Part shown: in pieces, positions 10,336 to 18,383 of the stretch | How positions within the stretch are numbered: the stretch's first letter is position 1 | Layout: every line of letters starts with the position of its first letter | Source of the DNA: Caryophanales bacterium | GTDB taxonomy: Bacteria > Bacillota > Bacilli > Paenibacillales > CANHCR01 | DNA: 44,868 nt | Reading direction: 5' to 3' | Assembly (NCBI GenBank): GCA_947459205.1 | Contig: CANHCR010000019.1 | Coordinates: 1 to 44,868 of the forward strand | Made by a program: the position numbers and the translations under genes | The notes under the pieces: model-generated | Seen by the model: only the letters and a program-made list of their open reading frames with translations | What the model was told of the DNA's origin: nothing | Databases searched by the model: none

Positions 10336-11743
10336 GATTTACAACACGTTGACGAGAAACAAAGAGACGTTTCAGCCACTCGAACAGAATACGGTGAAAA
10401 TGTACGTCTGCGGTCCGACCGTGTACGACTACATCCACATCGGCAACGCGCGACCACTCATCTTCTTCGACGTCGTCCGTCGCTTCCTCCAACAGCAACA
10501 ATATCAGGTGACATACATCGTTAACTTCACCGACGTCGACGACAAACTGATTCGCAAAGCAGAGCAGACGGGCAGTACGGTGCCGGAAGTGGCGGAGCGC
10601 TACATCACTGCTTTTTACGAAGATATTGAACAGCTTGGCGTGCGCAAAGCGGATGCGAACCCGCGCGTCACCGAAAACATGAGCGAAATCATTGCCTTCA
10701 TCGAAGACTTGGTTGCGCGTGACTTTGCTTATGAAAATAGCGGCGACGTCTATTTTCGTACGGCGAAGTTCCCTGAATATGGCAAACTGTCACAACAAAA
10801 GCTTGACGACCTGCAATTCGGCATCCGCATCGAAGTGGATGAGCGCAAAGAAAACGCTGCCGATTTCGTGCTCTGGAAACGTGCTAAAGCTGGCGAAATT
10901 TTTTGGTCTTCTCCTTGGGGTGACGGGCGACCAGGCTGGCATATCGAATGCTCGGCGATGGTCAAAAAATACCTTGGCGTGACCATCGACATCCATGGTG
11001 GTGGACACGACCTGACATTCCCGCACCACGAATGTGAGATTGCTCAATCCGAGGCACATACCGGTCATCCCCTCGCAAAATATTGGATGCATAATGGCTA
11101 CATTCACATCAATAATGAAAAAATGTCGAAATCGCTCGGAAATAGTATCCTTGTGCGCGATATTTTGACGAACATCGACACGGCGACGTTGCGTTATTTT
11201 GTGCTCTCTACACACTACCGCAATCCGCTCAACTTCACTGACGATGCGATTGCACAGGCGAGCAAAAGTGTCGAGCGCATCGCCAATTGTGTGCACAATC
11301 TCAAACATCGACTAAGTATCGCTTCGTCAGCGTGCGAAGTCGAACCAACAATTGAAGTCGAACCTGCGATTGCCGCTCAACTAGCCCGGATTGTAGCCGT
11401 CTTCAATGAAAAGATGGGCGACGATTTCAATACGGCGGATGCAATCACGGCGATGTTCGATTGGGTCACCCTCACTAACGTTTGTTTGCAAAATAATGAT
11501 GCGTCGCCTGCCTTGTTACAGCAACTGTTCGCGACATTTGAGACAATGAACGAAGTGCTCAGTCTGTATGTAGAGAAAGAAGAGGAGCTCCTCGACGCCG
11601 AAATCGAACAATACATCATCGAGCGGACCGAAGCTCGCAAAGCGAAACAATGGGCGCGTGCTGACGAAATCCGCGACATCCTGACAGCCAAAGGGGTCGT
11701 TCTCGAAGATACACCTCAAGGCGTACGCTGGAGACGCCTATGA
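10325..11743 (+). CDS. cysS: Cysteine--tRNA ligase
   Basis: Class I synthetase charging tRNA-Cys. The 472 residues have C29 of the zinc site (VCGPTVYD), HIGN at 38-41, further zinc ligands in WHIECS and HHEC, and KMSKSLGNS. The DALR-like anticodon-binding region follows to the C terminus (GVRWRRL). The ATG at 10325 is used because AGGGAGGGCGAG precedes it and the product starts [10 protein letters not shown] as in relatives; the longer frame beginning inside cysE is a shadow. The gene overlaps cysE by 11 bases and mrnC by 4, so the three are translationally coupled under the Cys T-box. Confidence 0.97.
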   Translation: MTIKIYNTLTRNKETFQPLEQNTVKMYVCGPTVYDYIHIGNARPLIFFDVVRRFLQQQQYQVTYIVNFTDVDDKLIRKAEQTGSTVPEVAERYITAFYEDIEQLGVRKADANPRVTENMSEIIAFIEDLVARDFAYENSGDVYFRTAKFPEYGKLSQQKLDDLQFGIRIEVDERKENAADFVLWKRAKAGEIFWSSPWGDGRPGWHIECSAMVKKYLGVTIDIHGGGHDLTFPHHECEIAQSEAHTGHPLAKYWMHNGYIHINNEKMSKSLGNSILVRDILTNIDTATLRYFVLSTHYRNPLNFTDDAIAQASKSVERIANCVHNLKHRLSIASSACEVEPTIEVEPAIAAQLARIVAVFNEKMGDDFNTADAITAMFDWVTLTNVCLQNNDASPALLQQLFATFETMNEVLSLYVEKEEELLDAEIEQYIIERTEARKAKQWARADEIRDILTAKGVVLEDTPQGVRWRRL

Positions 11744-12132
11744 TTACCTTCGAAGAGCCAGGTCGTCCGCCGCGCCTCATGAACGCCCTGGCGCTCGCTT
11801 ACGTCGGTGATGCTGTCTACGAACTATACGTTCGCCAACATTTATTGGCCGAAACCAATCACAAACCGCATCATCTCCACAAACGCTCGATTGCGTTCGT
11901 TAGCGCTAAGGCGCAGTCGGCTTATCTGGAACGTTGGTTGCCAATTCTCACGCAAGAAGAACTCGATATTGTCAAGCGTGGCCGCAACGCAAATTCGGGC
12001 ACGGTTCCGAAAAATGTAGATGCGCTCGTCTATAGACGCGCTACGGGCTTCGAAAGTTTAGTCGGCTTTCTGTATCTGGAAAAACGATTCTCGCGGCTCA
12101 ACGAATTAATTGATTTGATATTCACTGCTTAA
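11740..12132 (+). CDS. mrnC: Mini-ribonuclease 3 (23S rRNA maturation)
   Basis: RNase III-like catalytic domain without a double-strand RNA-binding domain; in B. subtilis it trims the 23S rRNA precursor ends. The 130 residues carry the signature LALAYVGDAVYELYVRQ, whose Asp and Glu form the metal site, and GRNANSGTVPKN near the middle. The length fits the family. The start codon overlaps the cysS stop (ATGA, 11740-11743), and rlmB follows closely, giving a small run of 23S rRNA enzymes. Confidence 0.95.
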   Translation: MITFEEPGRPPRLMNALALAYVGDAVYELYVRQHLLAETNHKPHHLHKRSIAFVSAKAQSAYLERWLPILTQEELDIVKRGRNANSGTVPKNVDALVYRRATGFESLVGFLYLEKRFSRLNELIDLIFTA

Positions 12133-12150
12133 AACGAGGTGATGAGTCAC

Positions 12151-12900
12151 ATGGACAACGAATTTATTGGCGGGCGACACTCTGTCCTAGAGGCGTTGCG
12201 CTCAGGTCGAGCCATCCACAAAATTTGGATTGCAGAACAGGCACAAAAAACAGGTGTACAGGCAATTTACGATGCCGCTAAACAAGCAGGAATCATCATC
12301 CAACAAGTCGATAAGCGCAAATGTGACGAACTGCTTCCAGGCGTGCAACACCAAGGTGTTGTAGCGCAAGTTGCAGCCTATCAATATGCCGAATTGGAGG
12401 AACTGTTTCGGATTGCCGGCGCACGAAATCAGGATCCGTTTTTCCTCATCCTTGACGAAATCGAAGACCCACACAATCTCGGTTCCATCTTGCGTACCGC
12501 AGAATGTGCAGGTGTCCACGGTGTCATCATCCCTAAGCGTAGGGCGGTCGGATTGACGGCGACCGTCTCCAAAATATCTGCTGGTGCTGCCGAGCACGTA
12601 GCAGTAGTGCGCGTGACGAACCTTGCCCAAACCATCGACGAGTTAAAAAAACGCGGCGTTTGGGTGGCTGCTTCTGACGTCGCACATGCGCAAAATGTGT
12701 ACGGAAGCGACTTATGCATGCCAATCGCGCTTGTCATCGGTAACGAGGGCAAAGGCGTAGGCCGGCTCATTAAAGAACGATGCGATTTCAGTTTGAAACT
12801 GCCGATGCACGGGCAAATCAATTCTTTGAATGCATCCGTCGCCGCCGCACTTTTCATGTATGAAGTCGTTCGTCAACGTGGCAGCGGAGAGCGAGGTTGA
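12151..12900 (+). CDS. rlmB: 23S rRNA (guanosine-2'-O-)-methyltransferase RlmB-type (SpoU family)
   Basis: SPOUT-class methyltransferase; family members methylate 23S rRNA using S-adenosylmethionine. The 249 residues comprise an N-terminal L30e-like substrate domain (IGGRHSVLEALRSG) and a C-terminal trefoil-knot domain with motif 1 LDEIEDPHNLGSILRTAE, motif 2 LVIGNEGKGVGRLI and motif 3 LPMHGQINSLNASVAAA. Start 12151 is preferred: GAGGTGA ends 8 bases before it, whereas the upstream in-frame ATGs overlap that site. It lies 18 bases after mrnC and ends six bases before rae1. The exact target nucleotide is inferred from the family. Confidence 0.93.
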   Translation: MDNEFIGGRHSVLEALRSGRAIHKIWIAEQAQKTGVQAIYDAAKQAGIIIQQVDKRKCDELLPGVQHQGVVAQVAAYQYAELEELFRIAGARNQDPFFLILDEIEDPHNLGSILRTAECAGVHGVIIPKRRAVGLTATVSKISAGAAEHVAVVRVTNLAQTIDELKKRGVWVAASDVAHAQNVYGSDLCMPIALVIGNEGKGVGRLIKERCDFSLKLPMHGQINSLNASVAAALFMYEVVRQRGSGERG

Positions 12901-12906
12901 TCGACG

Positions 12907-13431
12907 ATGGCACATAAAGATGTATTGATTGTTGACGGTTACAACATTATTGGTGTTTGGAGCGGATGTCGCTACTTGAAAAACAAAGAGCGTGAACACG
13001 CGAAAACGGAATTGATCCATCTGCTTGCAGACTATCAAGGGTACTCCGGCTTGGAAGTTATCGTCGTGTTCGATGCTTATTCGATACCCGGCGAAGGACG
13101 ACAAGAGGTCGTGAACAAACTCGCTGTGCACTATTCGTCCTATCAACAGACCGCCGATCAATACATCGAAAGTTTGGTCGGTGAAATCGTTGCCCAGGGC
13201 CGTATCGTACACGTTGCGACCGCCGATCACCTCGAACAGACCATTACCTTTGCAAAAGGTGCGTATCGCATGACGGCGCGCGAATTGTGGGGCAAACTGC
13301 AACTAGAAAAATCGGATAGCGCAAAGCATAAAAGTGAGAACCGCATGAAAACCAACAGTTCCACTATCGGCGATCGCATGGATGCCCAACAAAAAGCACT
13401 TTTTGAACAATGGCGACGTGAAAAAGGTTGA
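12907..13431 (+). CDS. rae1: NYN-domain endoribonuclease Rae1 (YacP)
   Basis: PIN-like NYN-domain protein of 174 residues. The B. subtilis homologue enters the ribosomal A site and cleaves certain mRNAs during translation. Seen: the N-terminal acidic motif LIVDGYNIIGVW, the VVFDAYSIPG strand, TADHLEQ and a charged C-terminal tail. The ATG at 12907 is six bases after the rlmB stop; GAGGTTGAT at the end of rlmB is the ribosome binding site. It is the last gene of the cysE operon before the sigH promoter region. Confidence 0.93.
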   Translation: MAHKDVLIVDGYNIIGVWSGCRYLKNKEREHAKTELIHLLADYQGYSGLEVIVVFDAYSIPGEGRQEVVNKLAVHYSSYQQTADQYIESLVGEIVAQGRIVHVATADHLEQTITFAKGAYRMTARELWGKLQLEKSDSAKHKSENRMKTNSSTIGDRMDAQQKALFEQWRREKG

Positions 13432-13471
13432 ATTCGTTTTCCCAGAACTCAACAATTTTCACGTTTTTTTT
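13427..13471 (+). terminator. Weak possible terminator after rae1
   Basis: GTTGAATTC (13427-13435) can pair with GAACTCAAC (13445-13453) with one mismatch. A run of eight T (13464-13471) lies about 10 bases further on, farther than in a classic terminator, so efficiency is doubtful. Confidence 0.35.
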
Positions 13472-13487
13472 CGTTATGTATACACAA

Positions 13488-13495
13488 TTGTCGAA
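13488..13495 (+). promoter_or_regulatory. Candidate Spo0A box upstream of the sigH promoter
   Basis: TTGTCGAA matches the core of the known Spo0A (0A) box, TGTCGAA. It sits 16 bases before the -35 of the sigH promoter in an AT-rich stretch. A short motif can occur by chance, but its location before a sporulation sigma gene is suggestive. Confidence 0.45.
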
Positions 13496-13511
13496 AATTT
13501 GTAACAAATTG

Positions 13512-13541
13512 TTGACGGAATGCGCTTACATCGTATATACT
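13512..13541 (+). promoter_or_regulatory. Promoter of sigH
   Basis: TTGACG (13512-13517) is followed by TATACT (13536-13541) at an 18-base spacing; an overlapping TATATA at 13534-13539 gives 16 bases. It is sigma-A type and lies 45 bases before the start codon. Confidence 0.75.
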
Positions 13542-13585
13542 CCAAATATGCAATTGTATACGCTATCATGGTCGGAGGGGTTATT

Positions 13586-14233
13586 GTGAGCGTTGACTAC
13601 CAAGAAATCACAAAGTCAGTGTATGACCTCCAACTGGATGAAGATCTAATCGCAGCATTTCATGGCGGCAATGTCGAAGTGTTGGAGTACCTTATTAAAA
13701 AGTATGCGAATTTTGTCAGAGCAAAAGCGCGCACATACTTTTTGATGGGTGCCGAGCGTGAAGATATCATTCAAGAAGGAATGATTGGACTCTACAAAGC
13801 GATTCGTGATTTCCGCACTGATCGCATGGCCTCATTTCGTGCATTTGCCGAACTTTGCATCACTCGACAAATTATCACCGCGATAAAGACGGCCACTCGT
13901 CAAAAACATATTCCACTTAACTCGTACGTTTCACTTGACAAGCCGATTTATGACGAGGAGTCCGAACGCACGTTGCTCGACGTCATCGGCGCACCGAAGG
14001 GTTGTGACCCTGAGGAAATGATCATCAAACAAGAAATGTTCGGCAAACTAGAGCAAACGATTAGCGAGTTGCTCAGTTCATTCGAAAGCAAAGTGCTTTC
14101 GCTTTATTTAGACGGGATGTCTTATCATGAAATTGCCGGATGCTTGAACAAACATGTAAAGTCAATAGACAATGCTCTGCAACGCGTCAAACGAAAATTG
14201 GAATATTCCTTGGAAGTGCGTGATTTCTGCTAG
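13586..14233 (+). CDS. sigH: RNA polymerase sigma factor SigH
   Basis: Sigma-70 family factor of the transition state; it directs early sporulation and competence promoters in Bacilli. The 215 residues include region 2 (NFVRAKARTYFLMGAEREDIIQ split by conserved EGMIGLYKAIRDF), the near-invariant CITRQIITAIKTATRQKHIPL, and a region 4 helix-turn-helix (SYHEIAGCLNKHVKSIDNAL). I chose GTG at 13586, with GGAGGGG five bases upstream; an in-frame ATG at 13520 lies within the promoter and cannot be the start. It is flanked by its own promoter and a terminator, so it is monocistronic. Its presence implies a spore-forming lineage. Confidence 0.96.
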   Translation: MSVDYQEITKSVYDLQLDEDLIAAFHGGNVEVLEYLIKKYANFVRAKARTYFLMGAEREDIIQEGMIGLYKAIRDFRTDRMASFRAFAELCITRQIITAIKTATRQKHIPLNSYVSLDKPIYDEESERTLLDVIGAPKGCDPEEMIIKQEMFGKLEQTISELLSSFESKVLSLYLDGMSYHEIAGCLNKHVKSIDNALQRVKRKLEYSLEVRDFC

Positions 14234-14272
14234 AATTGATGCTTATTATATTTAAATTAAACTGCAATCTGA

Positions 14273-14302
14273 GCGACTCTTAATCGATAAGAGTTGCTTT
14301 TT
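14273..14302 (+). terminator. Rho-independent terminator of sigH
   Basis: GCGACTCTTA (14273-14282) pairs with TAAGAGTTGC (14288-14297) around a five-base loop, followed by five T. It isolates sigH from secE. Confidence 0.9.
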
Positions 14303-14309
14303 GTTTGCG

Positions 14310-14338
14310 TTGACATCAAATATTGTCTGTGATAAGAT
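14310..14338 (+). promoter_or_regulatory. Promoter of the secE-nusG-rplKA operon
   Basis: TTGACA (14310-14315), 17-base spacer, TAAGAT (14333-14338): a near-consensus sigma-A promoter directly after the sigH terminator. Confidence 0.88.
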
Positions 14339-14372
14339 ATCTAGGTGTCACTATGTTGATGGAGGTGTAACG

Positions 14373-14600
14373 ATGACATTTTTAGCGAGAATCGGCACAG
14401 GTTTTAAACGCAGCTTCGGTTCTTTTTTTACGTTCCTAGCTGAAAGTTGGAAAGAATTGAAGAAGGTAAAATGGCCAACGCGTAAAGAACTTGTTTCCTA
14501 TACATTGGTTGTCGTATTATTGGTTATCTTCGTTACGATTTATTTCTGGCTTCTCGATTTGGGAATATCGGAGTTACTGCGGCTAATATTTAATGCCTAA
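14373..14600 (+). CDS. secE: Preprotein translocase subunit SecE
   Basis: Small clamp subunit of the SecYEG protein-conducting channel in the cell membrane. The 75 residues have a basic amphipathic helix with SWKELKKVKWPTRKEL, the SecE signature, then a single membrane helix (about residues 44-62). ATG 14373 is preferred over an upstream in-frame start within the promoter because GGAGGTG lies 5 bases before it. In B. subtilis an L33 gene sits between sigH and secE; none fits in the 139 bases here. Confidence 0.95.
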   Translation: MTFLARIGTGFKRSFGSFFTFLAESWKELKKVKWPTRKELVSYTLVVVLLVIFVTIYFWLLDLGISELLRLIFNA

Positions 14601-14608
14601 TGTCCGGT

Positions 14609-14631
14609 AAGGGGGAAGGGATTTCGGTCCC
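14609..14631 (+). promoter_or_regulatory. Distant Shine-Dalgarno and small hairpin before nusG
   Basis: The purine tract AAGGGGGAAGGG ends 19 bases before the nusG ATG, much farther than usual. GGGA (14618-14621) can pair with TCCC (14628-14631) around TTTCGG. If formed, this hairpin would bring the remaining AGGGGGAAG to roughly normal distance from the start. Confidence 0.45.
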
Positions 14632-14639
14632 GATTTATA

Positions 14640-15173
14640 ATGGAAAAAAATTGGTATGTCGTTCACACTTATGCTGGGTACGAGAACAAGGTCAAAGAGA
14701 ATCTTGAAAAGCGTGTCGAATCGATGGATATGACGGAGTTTATTTTCCGCATTCTCGTTCCGACTGTTGAAGAGACAGTGCACAAAGACGGTAAAACGAA
14801 AGTTGTGCAAAAACGAATCTACCCGGGATATGTTATGGTTGAAATGATTCAAACAGACGATTCTTGGTATGTCGTTCGTAACACACCTGGTGTGACAGGA
14901 TTCGTCGGGTCTACAGGTCCAGGATCTAAACCGATCCCTTTAAAACCTGACGAAGTAGACGGTATATTCAAAGCAATTGGAATCGAGAACTTGGTTCCGA
15001 CAGTTGACTTTGAATTGGGTGAAGTTGTCAAAATCACCTTTGGTCCGTTTGCAAACTTTACTGGAGCGATTGAAGAGATCATTGCTGATAAGTACAAGCT
15101 CCGTGTAACAGTAAATCTATTTGGTAGAGAAACCCCAGTTGAGTTGGATTTTACTCAAGTGGAGAAGTTATAG
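14640..15173 (+). CDS. nusG: Transcription termination/antitermination factor NusG
   Basis: Elongation factor that binds the RNA polymerase clamp and modulates pausing, termination and coupling. The 177 residues open with MEKNWYVVHTYAGYENKV (NGN domain), continue with the NTPGVTGFVG loop and end with a KOW domain (GPFANFTGAIEEI...FGRETPVELDFTQVEKL). The start is fixed by homology. The ribosome binding site is oddly distant (see the hairpin entry). It follows secE after 39 bases in the same operon. Confidence 0.97.
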   Translation: MEKNWYVVHTYAGYENKVKENLEKRVESMDMTEFIFRILVPTVEETVHKDGKTKVVQKRIYPGYVMVEMIQTDDSWYVVRNTPGVTGFVGSTGPGSKPIPLKPDEVDGIFKAIGIENLVPTVDFELGEVVKITFGPFANFTGAIEEIIADKYKLRVTVNLFGRETPVELDFTQVEKL

Positions 15174-15191
15174 ATTAAGGTTTCTAATCGA

Positions 15192-15218
15192 GTGGGAGGG
15201 TTTATCCCGTTGAACCAC
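15192..15218 (+). promoter_or_regulatory. L1-binding-site mimic upstream of rplK
   Basis: GTGGGAGGG...CCCGTTGAACCAC folds with GTGG/CCAC as outer stem and GGG/CCC inside. It resembles the L1 site of 23S rRNA, where GUGGGAGG on one strand faces CCGACC...UACCAC on the other. L1 represses the L11-L1 mRNA through such a mimic in known bacteria. It sits just before the rplK ribosome binding site. Confidence 0.7.
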
Positions 15219-15243
15219 ATCATATTGCAAGGAGGTGTTTTAC

Positions 15244-15669
15244 ATGGCAAAAAAAGTGATTAAAGTAGTGAAATTGCAAATTCCAGCCGGTAAAGCGAAT
15301 CCGGCGCCACCTGTAGGTCCGGCGCTTGGTCAAGCGGGCGTGAACATTATGGCTTTCTGTAAAGAATTCAACGCGCGTACAGCTGACCAAAACGGATTGA
15401 TCATTCCGGTTGAGATTTCAGTTTTCGAAGATCGTTCTTTCACGTTCATCACCAAAACTCCGCCAGCTCCAGTATTGCTTCGCATTGCTGCAGGCGTTCC
15501 AAAAGGATCCGGCGAACCGAACAGAAAGAAAGTCGCAACTCTTAAACGTGACAAAGTTCGCGAAATCGCTGAACAAAAGATGCCTGATTTGAACGCGGCT
15601 AGCGTTGAAGCAGCAATGTCAATGATCGAAGGTACAGCTCGCAGCATGGGCATTACGATTGTAGACTAA
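15244..15669 (+). CDS. rplK: Large subunit ribosomal protein L11
   Basis: L11 binds 23S rRNA at the GTPase-associated centre and is needed for the stringent response. The 141 residues begin [20 protein letters not shown], contain the proline-rich [15 protein letters not shown] of the N-terminal domain and end with the rRNA-binding domain [13 protein letters not shown] 15244 follows AAGGAGGTG by 6 bases; three extra upstream codons in frame lie on that site and are not translated. First of the rplK-rplA pair. Confidence 0.97.
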   Translation: MAKKVIKVVKLQIPAGKANPAPPVGPALGQAGVNIMAFCKEFNARTADQNGLIIPVEISVFEDRSFTFITKTPPAPVLLRIAAGVPKGSGEPNRKKVATLKRDKVREIAEQKMPDLNAASVEAAMSMIEGTARSMGITIVD

Positions 15670-15720
15670 TCAATGAATCATCGAATTGTACAATAAATCG
15701 AACCGTTAGTCGGTTAAATC

Positions 15721-15746
15721 GTGGGAGGTACATCCGATATCACCAC
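15721..15746 (+). promoter_or_regulatory. Second L1-binding-site mimic, upstream of rplA
   Basis: GTGGGAGG...TCCGATATCACCAC repeats the pattern seen before rplK: GTGG/CCAC outer stem, GG/CC inner pairs and the GAGG and CCGAU-type internal residues of the rRNA site. It touches the AAGGAGG used by rplA, so L1 binding could block initiation of its own gene. Confidence 0.7.
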
Positions 15747-15761
15747 AAGGAGGAACACAAA

Positions 15762-16454
15762 GTGCCGAAAAAAGGAAAAAAATACGAAGCGGCTACGCAA
15801 ATCATTGACAAACAAGCCGTTTATGAATCATTAGAAGCTATTGAATTAGTAAAAAAAGCAGCGACAGCAAAGTTTGATGAAACCGTTGAAGTTGCTGTAC
15901 GTCTCGGCGTAGATCCTAAGAAACAGGATCAACAAGTTCGTGGCGTTGTCGTATTGCCACATGGTACTGGTAAAGTGAAACGCGTTCTTGTTTTTGCAAA
16001 AGGCGATAAAGCCAAAGAAGCTGAACAAGCAGGCGCTGACTTTGTCGGCGATCAAGATTTAATCAACAAAATTCAACAAGGTTGGTTTGATTTTGATGTT
16101 TGCGTCGCGACACCTGACATGATGGGTGAAGTTGGTAAACTCGGTCGTCTTCTCGGTGGTAAAGGCTTGATGCCTAACCCTAAAGCAGGCACCGTTACTT
16201 TCGACGTGACTCGCGCAATCCAAGAAATCAAAGCAGGTAAAATCGAGTATCGCTTGGACAAAGCAGGTCAAATTCACGCGCCAATCGGCAAAGTTTCTTT
16301 TGATTCTGCGAAACTTCAAGAAAACTTGCAAACTTTGATTGATGCATTGCAAAAAGCAAAACCAGCGGCTGCCAAAGGTGTTTACTTGCGTAACATCAGC
16401 ATCAGTTCGACGATGGGTCCAGGTGCGAAGTTAAATCTTCAATCTTGGAAGTAA
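15762..16454 (+). CDS. rplA: Large subunit ribosomal protein L1
   Basis: L1 forms the mobile stalk at the ribosomal E site and is a translational repressor of its own operon in bacteria where this was tested. The 230 residues show domain I parts at both ends, the [13 protein letters not shown] segment, and the signature [19 protein letters not shown]. The start is GTG at 15762 with AAGGAGG 8 bases upstream. It lies 92 bases after rplK, the gap holding a putative L1 binding hairpin. The L10 leader follows. Confidence 0.97.
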   Translation: MPKKGKKYEAATQIIDKQAVYESLEAIELVKKAATAKFDETVEVAVRLGVDPKKQDQQVRGVVVLPHGTGKVKRVLVFAKGDKAKEAEQAGADFVGDQDLINKIQQGWFDFDVCVATPDMMGEVGKLGRLLGGKGLMPNPKAGTVTFDVTRAIQEIKAGKIEYRLDKAGQIHAPIGKVSFDSAKLQENLQTLIDALQKAKPAAAKGVYLRNISISSTMGPGAKLNLQSWK

Positions 16455-16644
16455 TGAAGCATTAAAAAAGATGAATAAGCCGACCGCAGACAGCAGGTGC
16501 CTTTGGGCTTAATATCCTGCCGAGGTGTTTTAGATAAATCAACCTTTTGATTTCATCTGTTGAAACCCTCGTTGCTAACGAGGGTTTTTGTTTGCACCAT
16601 ACGATTCGGCGTAAATCATAAACATTAAATAAGGAGGTGCACTT
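16455..16644 (+). ncRNA. L10 leader RNA (autoregulatory leader of rplJ-rplL)
   Basis: This 190-base gap holds a structured leader typical of Bacilli. TAAGCC (16476-16481) is complementary to GGCTTA (16506-16511), GCAGG (16493-16497) to CCTGC (16516-16520), and a strong terminator follows. In the known L10 leader, the L10-L12 complex binds the upstream part and favours termination. The ligand is inferred from position and layout. Confidence 0.85.
16563..16589 (+). terminator. Attenuator terminator in the L10 leader
   Basis: AAACCCTCGTT (16563-16573) pairs perfectly with AACGAGGGTTT (16577-16587) around GCT, ending in five T (16585-16589). It stands about 55 bases before rplJ and can end transcription before rplJL. 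Confidence 0.92.
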
Positions 16645-17142
16645 ATGCCGAATGCAAAAGTTTTGCAAGAAAAACAACAAGCTGTCGCAGAAGTGACTGA
16701 AAAGTTTCAATCCAGCAGTTGCACAATCGTTGCTGATTATCGCGGTTTAACGGTAGCGGAAGTTACTGAATTGCGCAAATCATTACGTGATGCAGGTATT
16801 GAATTCAAAGTCATCAAAAACACGATTAGCCGTCGTGCCACAGCTCAGGCTTCTCTGACTGAACTCGATTCACATTTGGTTGGTCCGACAGCCATCATCT
16901 TTAGCAAAGATGAAATTGTCACACCAGCCAAAATCGTCGCCGAATTCGCAAAAAAGAACACGAATTTGGAAGTGAAAGCAGGCGTTGTTGAAGGAAGAGT
17001 AGTAGGTCAAGATCAGATCAAAGCGCTTGCTGAGTTGCCTTCACGCGAAGGTTTGCTTTCGATGTTGCTCAGCGTGCTTCAAGCACCTGTTCGCAACTTC
17101 GCGCTTGCGGTTAAAGCTGTTGCAGAAAAACAAGAAGCATAA
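16645..17142 (+). CDS. rplJ: Large subunit ribosomal protein L10
   Basis: L10 anchors the L7/L12 dimers to the ribosome stalk base. The 165 residues carry the N-terminal rRNA-binding domain ([22 protein letters not shown], in two conserved halves) and a C-terminal helix for L12 dimers ([20 protein letters not shown]). AAGGAGGTG precedes the ATG by 7 bases. It is probably controlled by the L10 leader upstream and forms an operon with rplL 63 bases downstream. Confidence 0.97.
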   Translation: MPNAKVLQEKQQAVAEVTEKFQSSSCTIVADYRGLTVAEVTELRKSLRDAGIEFKVIKNTISRRATAQASLTELDSHLVGPTAIIFSKDEIVTPAKIVAEFAKKNTNLEVKAGVVEGRVVGQDQIKALAELPSREGLLSMLLSVLQAPVRNFALAVKAVAEKQEA

Positions 17143-17205
17143 AAGATTTTTATTTTTCAAAAGAAACAACAAAATTAATACGATGAATATTTGGAGGGTT
17201 AACCC

Positions 17206-17571
17206 ATGAGTAAAGAGCAAATTTTAGAAGCAATTAAAAGCATGACTGTATTGGAATTAAATGATCTTGTAAAAGCAATCGAAGAAGAGTTCGGCGTAAC
17301 GGCTGCAGCTCCTGTTGCAGTAATTGGTGGCGGTGCAGCTGCCGCTGTTGAAGCAGAGCAAACTGAATTCGATGTCATTCTTACAAGTGCAGGCGCTGCA
17401 AAAATCAACGTTATCAAAGTTGTTCGTGAAATCACAGGTCTTGGCTTGAAAGAAGCAAAAGATCTTGTTGATGGCGCTCCTAAACCAGTTAAAGAGAAAG
17501 TATCCAAAGAGGATGCTGATGCAATCAAAGCGAAATTGGAAGAAGCAGGCGCAAGCGTAGAAGTGAAGTAA
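17206..17571 (+). CDS. rplL: Large subunit ribosomal protein L7/L12
   Basis: Multicopy stalk protein that recruits translational GTPases. The 121 residues show the N-terminal dimerisation helix, an Ala/Gly-rich hinge ([18 protein letters not shown]) and the C-terminal factor-binding domain with [29 protein letters not shown] lies before the ATG. The stalk needs more L12 than L10, which the strong ribosome binding site may serve. A terminator follows. Confidence 0.97.
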   Translation: MSKEQILEAIKSMTVLELNDLVKAIEEEFGVTAAAPVAVIGGGAAAAVEAEQTEFDVILTSAGAAKINVIKVVREITGLGLKEAKDLVDGAPKPVKEKVSKEDADAIKAKLEEAGASVEVK

Positions 17572-17603
17572 TTTTGTTGAGTGTCATTCTTGGCAAATAC
17601 ACA

Positions 17604-17639
17604 ATGCCCCTTGGAGATAGTCCTTCAAGGGGTATTTTT
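17604..17639 (+). terminator. Rho-independent terminator after rplL
   Basis: ATGCCCCTTG (17604-17613) pairs with CAAGGGGTAT (17626-17635) with one G-T pair, followed by a T run to 17639. It closes the rplJL operon. Confidence 0.92.
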
Positions 17640-17675
17640 GTCCCGCTTAACATGTAATAGAGTTGGAGTGATACA

Positions 17676-18275
17676 ATGAGCGAACATTATTATTCGGGAA
17701 GACCTTCATCAGAGAGCAATCAAAAAGAGATGGAGACCGTTCTGCGCGGTGTAAGAATGAAATTCACAACCGATTCCGGTGTCTTTTCAAAGTCATCAAT
17801 CGATTTTGGATCGCGCCTTTTAATCGAACATCTGCAAATCATGCCATCGCATGATGTATTGGATATCGGATGTGGATATGGAGTCATTGGTTTGACGGCC
17901 GCGTTAATGGCGAATGAGGGACATGTTTGGATGGTTGATGTGAATGAGAGGGCGCTAAATCTTGCCAAAGCAAATGCACAGCAGAATCAAATCCGCAATG
18001 TCACCATTGTCCAGAGCGATGTGTTTTCTAATGTGACTAACCTGAGTTTCGATGTCATCGTAACGAACCCACCAATCCGTGCTGGAAAACAAGTAATCCA
18101 TCAGATTTTTGAAGAGTCAGTTCAACATCTAAATCCTGGAGGCCAACTATGGATTGTTATTCAAAAAAAGCAGGGCGCACCTTCCGCGATAAAAAAACTT
18201 GAAGAACTTTTTGTCGCGACTGATATTGTTACAAAAGAAAAAGGGTATTATATCATTCGGGCAACGATCAAATAA
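17676..18275 (+). CDS. Class I SAM-dependent methyltransferase, RsmC-like (YbxB)
   Basis: Protein of 199 residues with a Rossmann-type methyltransferase fold: SAM-binding VLDIGCGYGVIGL, the acidic strand end MVDVNERAL, and the NPPIRAGK catalytic motif seen in RsmC, which methylates guanine N2 of 16S rRNA. The bacillar homologue YbxB occupies the same place between rplL and rpoB. It lacks the second, inactive domain of E. coli RsmC. The RNA target is inferred. GTTGGAGTGA precedes the ATG at 17676. It is flanked by a terminator and the rpoB promoter. Confidence 0.88.
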   Translation: MSEHYYSGRPSSESNQKEMETVLRGVRMKFTTDSGVFSKSSIDFGSRLLIEHLQIMPSHDVLDIGCGYGVIGLTAALMANEGHVWMVDVNERALNLAKANAQQNQIRNVTIVQSDVFSNVTNLSFDVIVTNPPIRAGKQVIHQIFEESVQHLNPGGQLWIVIQKKQGAPSAIKKLEELFVATDIVTKEKGYYIIRATIK

Positions 18276-18282
18276 TATAGTC

Positions 18283-18311
18283 TTGACTGGTTGTTGTTAA
18301 CGTGGTATTAT
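18283..18311 (+). promoter_or_regulatory. Promoter of rpoB-rpoC
   Basis: TTGACT (18283-18288), 17-base spacer, TATTAT (18306-18311), directly after the methyltransferase gene. It gives a leader of about 100 bases before rpoB. Confidence 0.82.
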
Positions 18312-18361
18312 TGTTAAATGTCAGTATTATGATTATCTATGTAACTGACTGAGAATCATGC

Positions 18362-18383
18362 TGTTTCAGATGTTCTGAAAACA
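18362..18383 (+). other. Hairpin in the rpoB leader
   Basis: TGTTTCAG (18362-18369) pairs with CTGAAAACA (18375-18383) with one bulged base. No T run follows, so it is not a terminator; a role in mRNA stability or initiation is only a guess. Confidence 0.4.
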
